NCBI RefSeq assembly: GCF_000226095.1 | Contig: NC_016474.1 | Span: forward strand, 3,348,001 to 3,412,000 | From: Thermothelomyces thermophilus ATCC 42464 | Lineage: Eukaryota > Ascomycota > Sordariomycetes > Sordariales > Chaetomiaceae | Length of the DNA: 64,000 nt | Direction of reading: 5' to 3' | Shown here: positions 47,022 to 57,084 of the stretch, piece by piece | Position numbering within the stretch: position 1 is the first letter of the stretch | Layout: every line of letters begins with the position of its first letter | The notes under the pieces: model-generated | Told to the model about the DNA's origin: nothing | What the model saw: the letters and a program-made list of their open reading frames with translations, nothing else | Databases searched by the model: none | Translations under genes and position numbers: made by a program

Positions 47022-47646
47022 GTTGGGGAGGAAGGGCTTCTTGAAAAACACCTGGGCACAATGCAGACTGTCCTGAACAGCCTCATAGCTTTCACGGCCG
47101 ACTTACACTTTAGGTAATTTGTACAAGGACTGCAACCCATCCGTTTACACTAGGTACACAGGAACTACTGTGTAGCGTACTTCGTACTTGGTGCTGCATT
47201 AGTCAAGGTAGTTGGTTGCCGGCACCAACAAGTGATGGCGCACGCAGCTCGTCAGGCAGGGTCATTTTCAGGTACTGTCAACAGATCCAAACTTTGACAG
47301 TCACCGCTCTCATTCCTCCATGATATTTTTTTTTACTCTTCTTTATTTATTTACCCCTTTACTTTCAAGGTCTGAACAATGTTGCGGACCAACAAGAAAA
47401 GGCCGGTTCGGCCACGTCCTGCCCTTGGTTGAGAACGACGACGTCATCACTCTGAGCCAGCAGTCATCGGCTCGCCGCATCCTTTCTGAATTCTAGCATC
47501 TTGACGCAGCTTGCTGATGCCTCTTACCTTTGCACGGATCGTCTTCATGGCTCGTCAATTACACAAAGTGCAGCCCCAGAGAGGAGTCGAGATCAACGTC
47601 TCAGGATGTCACCCATCCCTGCATTAATCCATCGAACAACCTGTTT

Positions 47647-47673
47647 GCGGCCCCGCGGCCCCGCGGCCCCGCG
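47647..47673. repeat. GCGGCCCC tandem repeat, three units
   Basis: Three perfect 8-bp copies plus a partial unit create overlapping CCGCGG palindromes in otherwise moderate-GC DNA. Confidence 0.9.
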
Positions 47674-48331
47674 TTTCTGTTCTTTCTCGTTCGCCTGTTT
47701 GTGCTTGGGGCAGGCCAATGATGAAGTCGCCTGCCCCGCTGTGGTTTCCATTAGCACCACACACGGAGACGGGTCTCAGGGGGTTGCTTATTCGGTGCGC
47801 GAGGTCGCTGTGCCTACGAGGAGCTGGGCAAGCGTTTCTATTATTATTATTACAATTATCATCGATCTCGATTATTCTCTCTGTCTCTCCTTTTTTATTT
47901 AATTTTTTTTTTTTTTTTGGTTTTTTCCCTTTCCTAGTGAGGTCTCAGCTCATGGCTCTTTTTAGCTTGGCCTCTTTGAAAGGGTGTTGAAAATCAGACG
48001 CTCTCTCTTCTTCGATTCAGCCGCGCAACATGCAACCGAGGAATACACCCACCACCTTGCTATATATAGTTTGTATAATTAGATGTCCACTCAGCTGGGC
48101 CGTGTTGTCGAGAAGAAGAGGTCAGTCCGCTTCTCAGCCGCGCCCTCGACGGCGTGGCGAGGTTCATCAGCCTCAGATGGTGCGCTCGAATGGCGTTGGC
48201 ACACAAGGGACAAGACGAACAGCCTGGCTGCAGGTGTGCAACACAGGCGGGGGGGGCCAAGTGTGATTAGTGTGGTACGGGCAGTTATTGTCGGTTGGCA
48301 CCTGCCGGAATCCAGGGGTGACCTCTTTGTT

Positions 48332-48352
48332 TTTTTTTTTTTTTTTTTTTTT
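48332..48352. repeat. Poly(T) tract, 21 nt
   Basis: An uninterrupted T run in the long gene-free stretch. Confidence 0.9.
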
Positions 48353-50929
48353 CATTCTCACAGATTTCAATCATCTAATGCCTTCTCGACACGAGAGAAA
48401 AAAAAATGGCCTTGGGTGTCACCAAAGACACCGGCGGTCCAATAACGCGCCGTCTTTTCTGCCCGTCCGATCAGTGACGACGGTGCGGAGGGCGTTCCCC
48501 GCCGCATAACCCGGCAATGACAGCCGTTAAGATCTACCTTAAGGGATCCATGTCGGATCTTGGACAACGGCTAGGCCGGAGCGGCGGCGACGCCAATCAG
48601 CGGCCCCATCATTATTAACTCACCAGGGAAAGGGCCCCTTGAGAATCTGAAACATCGTCTCGACTTGCCCAAGGTTGATGCTTCTGAATCAGGCCACGGA
48701 TACGTACTGTATGTACATCGGGCAGTACGGCGCAGTGTAGCCCACTTACTGTGGAGCAGCTCGCTCCCAGAAGCAACCCAACGGTCGGTTCCAGATCGCC
48801 AGTCATCACATGGCACCGTTAATCGGTGGTTTGCGCGCTACTGAGAGCAATGTACGGATACGTATATACTCTCTGTTTGCAGAGCAAATGCTTGAACAAC
48901 ATGTTCCAACAGCCTTGGACACGCGAGGAGTAGAGTGTTCGCGATGGAATTTTGACGCCATCGCCCTCCCGCACGATCAAATTATGAAGCGGTGCTGCTT
49001 CCCATCTCCGCCATCAGAGGGGCAGACTATATAGGGTGTGGCATGCCGAAGCAGTCCACCGTTTAGACCAGCAGCACTAATAAGCATCAGACAGAAAGAA
49101 ACAGCGGCCTACCAAACTGGTTCGAGTCAAGCCTCCCAGGACTCTCACTCTGGGCACTTGACGGTTGCCCGGGGTTTCAGCGTGGCTTCCTGACTCAGCC
49201 ATGTCTCGTTCGATACCGGCCTCTCGAGCAGAGCTGGCTAGCTTGTTGCTACTTATGGGAGGCGGACCGGCAGAGGGTCGGGAATCAACAACAACTTTCG
49301 GCTTTCTGTTCTTCGCCAGAACGATGCTCTCAGTCAGCTTTCGTCAGGATTCTTCACGAGCTCACACTCCAATTGTCCCGGCAATACTGTATCATGTCCC
49401 CTAGCCTGAGGGCGGGGCTTAGGTAGTGGGCCGTCCGGTCGAATTTCTCGACTTCATGAGGGTAAAAGTTTCCTCGAGGCCGCGGCCAGCCCAATGCTTT
49501 TCCGGGAGCTGTTTCTCCGCCCGTACCCCAGGATAGCCCGCGCCCAGCAAGAAGGGGAAGCCCTGTTTGAGGTGCACTCGACGAGCCTATATAAGATCGG
49601 CCTGCCAAAGACGGTCGATGGGTGTTTCTTGTACCTCTCGATGATGAACAGCCGGCAGGTGAGCGCCGGTTGGGAACACGGCGTCGACCAAGAGAGAAGA
49701 AAGACCCTCCTACTCTTGATAAACCGTCAACTTCCGCGTCCTTGGAGACCACTCCATGCCTCGAAAGCTGGGCTTTATCTAGGGTTCCAGAGGCGTTTTA
49801 TTACAAGCTTGCCACAAATTTGACGATCATGTGCTGGCAAGAACTTCTCTCGAAAGGTGCGGTGTGAGCGTTAAATCTTTGGGCGGGAAAGGTAGGGAAG
49901 GCTGGGTATGCCGCGCCTCGGGTGGTGGGAAGACTGTGCGTAGTAAGCGTACGTCATGCATCCACCCTCATCGAGGATTCCTCCTTGAAGGATGCTGACA
50001 ACTCTTTGGCTAGGCACAAGCAAGTTGTCCAATGAGCATGAGACATAGACAACCAACCAACCGGTCACCAGCGGTAGGAGGAGAGGAGAGGAACGGGTCT
50101 TCTCATTTTCTCGCCCTTGCAAATCATGCTGAGACTAAACATTGGTCAGTCAGTGCTATAATATAGTGTTGGAACTCTGGGTCGTAGCAACCTGACTACC
50201 TTCAGATCATCTATGGTGAACTCGACCATATGGTAGATGTTAATGTAGGCGCTTCTCGCTATTCTCCGGCTCCTGTTGGTTTCAAAGACTGGCAACAGAT
50301 CCTCTCGCGGGTGCTTACCTTGAAGTTCACCTCTGAGTCTTCCTTGTATTGCCCTCAAGCCGGTGCCACTCGAAAGACACTAGTATCATTATCCCGAGGA
50401 GGTTCCCCAAGTTCTTCAACCCTGGAGTACACTACACCTCCCGGACATACACGCAGAAAAGTTCCAGCTCCCACACCCGGCGTTTTAAGGGAACGGGAGG
50501 AAGAGCACCAAAATCTGACGACAAAACCCAGCGCCAATGTAATATCTGTGAGGGTCGAGCTGTCTCGCTGAATGCCAAACATCCCCTATAAACTAGAAGC
50601 TAAAACGAACGAGCGGAAAGGCGATCAGAACGGATAAACAAGGTAAGGCAACTGTGGCAAGGAGAGAAGCAGTAGACAGGCACACTATAGGCTGCGGCAG
50701 GATCTTAACAATCAGCAATTAAAATAGCCCAGAATACCTGCCACCCCGGCTTTCCCACCGGGCCCAACCACCACGGTTAACTCTGCCAGCCCGGCCTACC
50801 CAGCCAGGGATGCCTGTCTTTCGCCCGGGGCTACTCGCCGACTCTTCTTTCCTAACCCCCTTCCATTTTCAGGTGCAGACCTGCGAAAGCCCCGGGTCGT
50901 CTACCCGAATCCCCGTCTTCACGCACCCT

Positions 50930-50946
50930 CCCCCCCCCCCCCCCCC
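50930..50946. repeat. Poly(C) tract, 17 nt
   Basis: A C run about 130 bp beyond the cla4 stop codon, probably within or near its 3' untranslated region. Confidence 0.9.
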
Positions 50947-51077
50947 GGGGCGGCTTGCCTGCCTTGCTATACGGTTATCGATTCAAACCAAATGCCACGC
51001 TTCAGATCATCACATCATTGCCTCGGCTATCCCTTCCCCACCCGACCGTTCCCCACCCTGACACTGATGCGCTCGCT

Positions 51078-53928
51078 CTATTTGGCGACCCTCTTGAAAG
51101 CCAACAGATCCGCCAGGCTCGCCAGCGGGCACCCGTGCTTCAAGAATTCGTGATTGAGCAGCTCCTGTGCCGAGGCGCGGCTCTTGACGTCGACGCACAA
51201 GCAGACCGACAGGAAGGCCTTCAGCTCCTTGCTCAGCTTCTCGGGCTTCTTGAGCCGCGGCGTGCCGTTAGTGGCGATGAGATACAGCGCCTTGAGGGGC
51301 TCTTCGTTGAGATAGGGCGGCTCCGACTCGATCATCTCGATGGCCATGATTCCGAGCGACCAGATGTCGACCTTGGGCCCGTACTCCTTCTGCTTCACCA
51401 CCTCGGGCGCCATCCAGTAGGGGGTGCCGACCATGGTAGCCCGCTTCGATTTGCTCTCGGTCAGCTTGGCACAGAAGCCAAAGTCGGCTAAACACGAGTT
51501 AGCAATTGGTTTTTCTAGAAGGCAGCTTGAAGGCGATGTGGTATGACGTACTAATCTTGACGTTTCCGCGGGCGTCCAGGAGGACGTTGTCGCTCTTGAT
51601 GTCACGGTGGATGATGTTCTGCGAGTGCAGATGCTCGAGGCCTTGGCAGGTCTAATCCGAAAAAGTCAGCTTGCTGAGCGAACGAGGCAAGCTTATGCGG
51701 AGGCACGTTAACATACCTCAAGGCAGATGGTCGAGATTTGCTCCTCCGTGATGACGGGGTTGTTCTCGATAACATCCGTCAGGGCACCACCTTCCATGTA
51801 TTCCATGACGACCCAGAGCTCCTTGTCGTTGTCCATAAGGAAGGCGTCGAGGAAGTTGACGATGTTGGGGTGCTTGTTCTCCCGCATGACCAGAATCTCA
51901 TTAACAATCAGCTCCTTGCGGGGTTGGTGAGCAAGGTCCATCTGCTTGATGGCGACACGATCGCTGGTGCTGCGAGTCTTTGGGTTCACCGGGACGCCGG
52001 GTCTTTGGCCCATGACCTTGGCCACGTACACGGAGCCGGACGCGCCTTGGCCGATCTTCTTTTGCTTAGCATATAGCCTGTTGGGGTCGTCCCTGGACAC
52101 GACCTCCCTCAGCTTCGCCATCACCTCGTTCTCCGACATGGTCGACATGCGCACGTCCTGCTTGCGCTCCGAAGGAGGAGGCTTAGCAGTCAGGGCAGCC
52201 TCAGCAGCCTTGACGGCATCCGAGTTGGCCGAGCTGGGCGCGGGCTTCGAAACATTCAGGGGCTTCACGGGCGCCGGCATGCGCGACGGCTGCTGCGCCT
52301 GAGGTTGGCCGTTGGGACCCCTTGCCTGCGCTCCGTTGGGATAACGGGCAGCCGCTGGAGGACCGTTGTTCTGGTCCGGTCGAGGCGTCCTCTGCGCTTG
52401 AGCTGCGGGGTCACGGGCCGAGGTAGAGCTGGATTGCTGCTGCGAAAGAGGAGGTCGGGATTGAGCGGAAGAGTTGCTCGGAGGAGCTGGCGCAGGTCTT
52501 TGTGCCCTGAGCGACTGGCCTTGGGGCGCCTTGGGCGCGGCTCGTGTCGGGTTGTACCGGTCGGGTTGGGGCGAAGGACTCGAAAAGCCGCCACCAATCT
52601 CTTGCTGGGCAAGAGGGACTTTCGTCTTGGGAAGCGACGCGTTGTACGCCTCGAGCTCCCGGCGAGCCTGCTCCTCTCTCTCTGCACGCTGCTTCTCGAG
52701 TTCCCGCGCACGCTGCTCTTCCCGCATCCGGTCGGCCGAGATGTAGTTGGGCGACACCCCTTGCAGCTGCTGCTTTTGGTAATCTGCCGGCCTAGGCGAT
52801 GGAGTAGTGACGGGCTGGGGCGAGGGCGTTGTCGAGTAAGATGCCGGGCTGCGCTGTATAGGTTTCGGCTGCCGCGGCGGCGCGACCGAGTTGCCGCTCG
52901 GATAGCCATACTGGTCGCTCTGCATGGAGTTTGGAGACGCGATGGGCATGGGAGCATTGCCGTAATGATCGGGATTCTCGGCGCGCTTCGTCATGTCGGA
53001 ATAGAAATCCAAAACTTCAAAGACGGCCTGGGGATTCTTCTCCACGTCTTCCTTGGTGATGGCGGACGAATTGAGCAGCCTGGTCCACTCCTCCGGCAGC
53101 CCAGTGAACTGTCCCGTCTGAGGGTTGAAGCCGACATGCACGGCGTGCGAGAAGTTGGAGGGATTGCTGACACCGCCTGGGCAGCGGGCGTAGATACAGT
53201 CAATCCACTCGTATAGCTCATCGTCGGTCTTGACGCAAATGCGCAGAGATCGCACGCCGTTGCCGTCGTCATCTCCGGGAGGGCCAGGGTACGCATTGGT
53301 CACGTTCCTCCTGAGCTCAAAGACGGGGTCACCATTGTCGTCAGGTACCCGGTCGACGCTAACCACGTCCGAAAGCTGGATCTTGTACAGCCACTTGCCG
53401 TTCTCGTTCTTGTGGAAGTCCAGGTTGTCCTGGCGTAGGATAAGGTATCGGCTCTTCCATTGTTGAAACGGATTCTTGCTCGGGAGACCGACATAGCCTT
53501 GCTTGACGATGGCGACTCCTCCGGAACCATCCAAATTGTTGGATCCTTGCCTCGAAATTGGGAGGGCTATGGTAGACCCGCTGTAGGTGCTTGATACTGG
53601 AGAGGAGATGCTCATGTTCGACATGCTGTTCGTGAGGTTCACGTTGGGCATGAGACCCAGGCGGGGCTTGTCCGTAGGGGGCCGCGGCGCGGGGCCGGGG
53701 TTCATGAACTGCCCGCTCGAGTAAATACTAATATGCAGGAGAGTATTAGCACTGAGAGGTGGACTGCGACGACGTCCGCGCGCGAACACCGGAAGAATAG
53801 AGGTACCGATCTCCCGTTGCAGGCAACGCGGAGCGAACAGAGCTCGGGGCCCTTCGTTGTTCGAAACAGCCACGGGACGCAGGTTTGCTCGACATCGAGG
53901 GAGGTACACACCTATTCTGCGTCGACAT
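51078..53928 (-). CDS. cla4: Cla4-type p21-activated kinase (PH-CRIB-kinase)
   Basis: Proposed exons are 53912-53928, 51717-53727, 51552-51651 and 51078-51487 (845 aa). The 17-nt first exon and 184-bp intron give the N-terminus [23 protein letters not shown] domain (about residues 67-178) begins [26 protein letters not shown] motif follows ([20 protein letters not shown], about 183-202), then a Pro/Gln-rich linker with a charged Glu/Arg coiled segment, and a Ser/Thr kinase from about 565. The kinase has the Gly loop [17 protein letters not shown] with the ATP-binding lysine, [19 protein letters not shown] and [11 protein letters not shown]. Two kinase introns (52-100-bp scale) keep phase. The PH domain separates Cla4 from Ste20. 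Cla4 is activated by Cdc42/Rac at the plasma membrane and controls polarity, septation and septin organisation. A longer frame starting at 54056 exists only if the first intron is retained. Confidence 0.95.
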
Positions 53929-55243
53929 TTTGACGGTATTGTGGGAGGCGGAACAAGTACTAGAAGCGCAGGTTCAGGATACGGGTCGCCGCTGCAAGTC
54001 GGAGCTCGGCCGGTGATGTACACGGCGACTGGCCGGGTAAGGCTCTGTGAAGCCATGCATTAGCAGATCATCACATACGCTGGGGTAGGCGTACACTTAC
54101 TGGAAGCTCGAATGAAGGGAGGCGCTCCGTATGCGAGGCGAGAGCTACCGTGACCGTGACAGGAGACGCGATACCTGAGGTCAGGTGAGACGCCGAAGTG
54201 CAGATAAATGCCGCGGGCGCAAAAAGGAATACCGGCAGCAATGCAAGTGCAACGCGCCGAGTTCGCAGCCGGAATCGAGTCGCGATCAATTACCTAAAGG
54301 TGCGGGCGGCTGCAAGTCGTAACGGTTACCGTACCAGCAGTCGGCTCAGGGGCGAACGCACAGCTGGCACAGAGTCAAAGGCAACATGTGTGAAATTCCA
54401 CGCTGAGACGACGTAGTGGTCAAAAAGACGGCCGAGTTTGGTTGCTCGTTTCCAATCGGCCAGCTTCGCTCGCCGGACGGATGGGGTAGGGGATGGCGGT
54501 CAGTCGAAGGGCTTCCCGGGTCCAAGGAGTGGGCTAAGCTCGGCAGCGCGCAACTCGAGAAGTTGAGTGTGGGCTCTGTTGGCTTGACAGTCAAAAGAAA
54601 GACGGCAGAAAAGCAAGTTCCTGTTGGTGGGAATGACCAATATGTGCGGCTATGACGCGCAAGCACAGAGCTGGAGTGCCGCGCTCAAATGTTGCCGTTG
54701 GCTGTGTTGGCTCAGGAGGTTGGTCGACAAGGAGATGGTCTCGCTCCAGGAGCGTCGGGTCGGGTGCGCCTGTGGATCTCGCAGGAGAGATGGGAAGGGC
54801 TGGGCGCGTACGCTCGGCTGCATTCTGGGGAGGGGAGGGGTAAGTTTTCGGGACCCACTCACGCTTACCTGTTTGAGGGCCGGGGGGTCTAGGGGTTCGA
54901 TAAGGAACTACGAGATTTGCCTAGAGATTACACGGGCGAACAAGGTACAATACTATGAGATCCTGGTCCTCGAACACATGCACAAGGGCATTGGCTCTCT
55001 AAGCGCGGTTGCTTGACAGGGCTTCGGTGTGACTTGTTTTGAAACTTGGGCTCGTGAAGATGAGGGCGACTTGGAACTTGCAAATTATTTGAAACTTTGA
55101 CGAACCATGGAGCACCAACTTAAATGCTGGTGATTCGTAGATTATTGACTAAGCCATGGCTAACAGCAGTGCCATGGAAAGGAAACCCAAGTTCTCTCAT
55201 ACCAGTCGAATGCAAATACGGCGACTCGACTTTCGACACCTCC

Positions 55244-55261
55244 TTTTTTTTTTTTTTTTTT
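55244..55261. repeat. Poly(T) tract, 18 nt
   Basis: An uninterrupted T run in the cla4/grs1 intergenic region. Confidence 0.9.
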
Positions 55262-55662
55262 GTTGGCGATTTCCGAAAGATCAGTAGTCCCTGTCCCAGA
55301 GCTCAGGTGGATGTGGGCCAGGATCCTTCCAAAAATACAGTACCACCCTGCTAATACTACTCAGTACTATGGTCACAGTACGGATGTAAACTTTCAGGGC
55401 CACCACCGTCTGCTAGCCCGATGTGGCAGTAGACTCGCTTCTTTGGAAATTTGAACTGCAACCGACTGATACAGTACACTACACAGTAAGCATGAGGTGG
55501 GTATCGCTGAACCACGCAGCACATCACTGAGAGTCAATTGCGGTTTCCCAGTGCCTCTGCAACCGGCTTTTTAAAAACCCAGATCGACAGGCCACTGAGG
55601 TACTTGGTGCTCGAAGCCTGTAGGCCTCCCGGCCACAGCAACCTTCCCGGTGACGGGTATGC

Positions 55663-55682
55663 ATGTATGTATGTATGTATGT
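55663..55682. repeat. (ATGT)n tetranucleotide repeat
   Basis: About five ATGT units, preceded by a GCATGT variant. Confidence 0.9.
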
Positions 55683-55763
55683 AATCCGCACAAGCCTGGC
55701 TTGACAGAAGGCCGTCTTGTCCCGTAAATCCGACACCGCTACCTACTCCGTACATTTACTCCG

Positions 55764-55806
55764 TAGTAGTAGTAGTAGTAGTAGCAGTAGCAGTAGTAGT
55801 AGTAGT
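55764..55806. repeat. (GTA)n trinucleotide repeat
   Basis: About fourteen units, mostly GTA with two interspersed GCA units. It directly follows TACTCCGTA-type words. Confidence 0.9.
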
Positions 55807-57084
55807 CCTGTCTGAGCAGCACCGAGTTTCAGACGGGCGAGTTACCGTCTGATTCCCCGTTGCTGGTATTGATTCATCAACCAAGAACCCCTCGATATTA
55901 GGACAGAAGTACTAGAAGTAGAGCTCAGCAATCAGAAAAATCTTGCGGCTACCCGCGACTGTCTTGGACGGCCCAATAAGCAAGCCGTATGCAGAGAAGA
56001 CCTTCCGTCTGGGGGACTCCCGGGGGTCGCACGGCAGACGGTTCGAGACGACGAGCGTTGATTTAGCCGCGCCGCAACCTGCGACACTCCCGTACCAGCA
56101 CGAATGGAAGGCCATTCAGGCTCGGGAAGGCTCATGTATCCGTATTCCGTCCTTCGTTCCTTGTACAGTACCATCGCTGAACATTCTGCAGTTGGCCGAG
56201 TTACCCGCCCACGGCGATGCAGCAAGATCGAATCGACGTCTTGCGCCTCGCTTTGCTGGTTTTCTCCACACCTAGCCCCTTACCCGTGCGTGCTGCTTCG
56301 TCCTGTATCCACTGTTTCTGATGCGTTGTGGTCTTTCCGAGTTGCGGATCCGCCGTCGCAGAATCCTCGACTTTGATTGCAAATCACCACTGCCAGCGCT
56401 GAGCTCCGCCTTTACGACGGCGTGACCGTACAGTATGTAGGGACGTACATACTGAGCAGTGGTGTACTAGACGCACAGGATGGGGGTAAATCCAGTTGAT
56501 AATTATCTTGCGTGGGGAAGAAGGATGCTCTGCGACCCCTTCCAAGGTTTTAGGTGCGCTGGCTTCTCTAGGCAGGTGCTATCGGATCTTCACGAAGGAG
56601 CTTCTCTTCCCTGTTTCAACAGCGTTTTGTTCAAGGCAGAATGGAGAAATCGGAAATTGAGTGAGGAATTTCACTTGAAAAGATGTCGATATCCAACAGT
56701 GGATATTTACCAGGGGTAACCAACCGCAGCGAGGCGTCGAATTATTGTAGCCTGACACTGCATGAGCACGAACAAGCCTTCCGAAATCCCATCGACATCT
56801 CAGGCAGCTGAGTGCGCTGATCAACGGACAATATGCTGCATCCCTTGTGCAACAGCCCGCTCGCTGCGCGCAAGTGACACAAAACAGGAACTGATGAGGC
56901 GTCAGGCGCATTCCATCACTTGTATCACAAAACGCTCTTATGGGCTCTCTGGAAGTGGTCGTCGTCCACACACCGTCTCGAGGGATCTCTATTGCGGTAT
57001 ACACAATGTAGTCTTGGCAAATGCGCGCTCGCACTGACTAACAAAGCCACATCACCTCTCAAATCAGCTCTAACGCTGCTGGCT

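Larger units (their letters stand above)
45973..51077. other. 5.1-kb gene-free stretch between cla4 and the PUF gene
   Basis: The two flanking genes both lie on the minus strand. The first several hundred bases (45973 to about 46750) probably contain the PUF leader and promoter, with a (CT)n at 46014-46047. The rest shows only short, compositionally random frames, T27 at 46995-47021, an 8-bp GC repeat at 47647-47673, T-runs at about 47903-47918 and 48332-48352, and C17 at 50930-50946. I find no transposon ends, tRNA or recognisable protein. A non-coding RNA or a decayed gene remains possible. Confidence 0.55.
53929..57084. other. 3.2-kb intergenic region: cla4 promoter and grs1 3' flank
   Basis: No gene is recognised. 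The part next to cla4 must hold its promoter and leader, including an upstream ATG at 54056. Further out are T18 at 55244-55261, an (ATGT)n at 55663-55682, a (GTA)n at 55764-55806, and several GTACAGTAC-like and TACTCCGTA-like words between 55330 and 56440. Confidence 0.55.

Noticed and set aside
49121-49135. B-box-like word GGTTCGAGTCA suggesting a tRNA
   Set aside because: Flanking bases do not form a T-stem or acceptor stem, and no A-box lies at the right distance.
49354-49823. Overlapping frames on both strands in the gene-free stretch
   Set aside because: Neither shows family resemblance, low-complexity bias expected of real fungal disordered proteins, or convincing splice partners.
45973-51077. 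Possible transposon or RIP-mutated repeat
   Set aside because: No terminal repeats, no transposase or reverse transcriptase similarity, and base composition is not strongly AT-shifted.
53728-54056. N-terminal extension of Cla4 from the ATG at 54056
   Set aside because: The extra residues look random, and a good intron removes them to give the expected [13 protein letters not shown] start.
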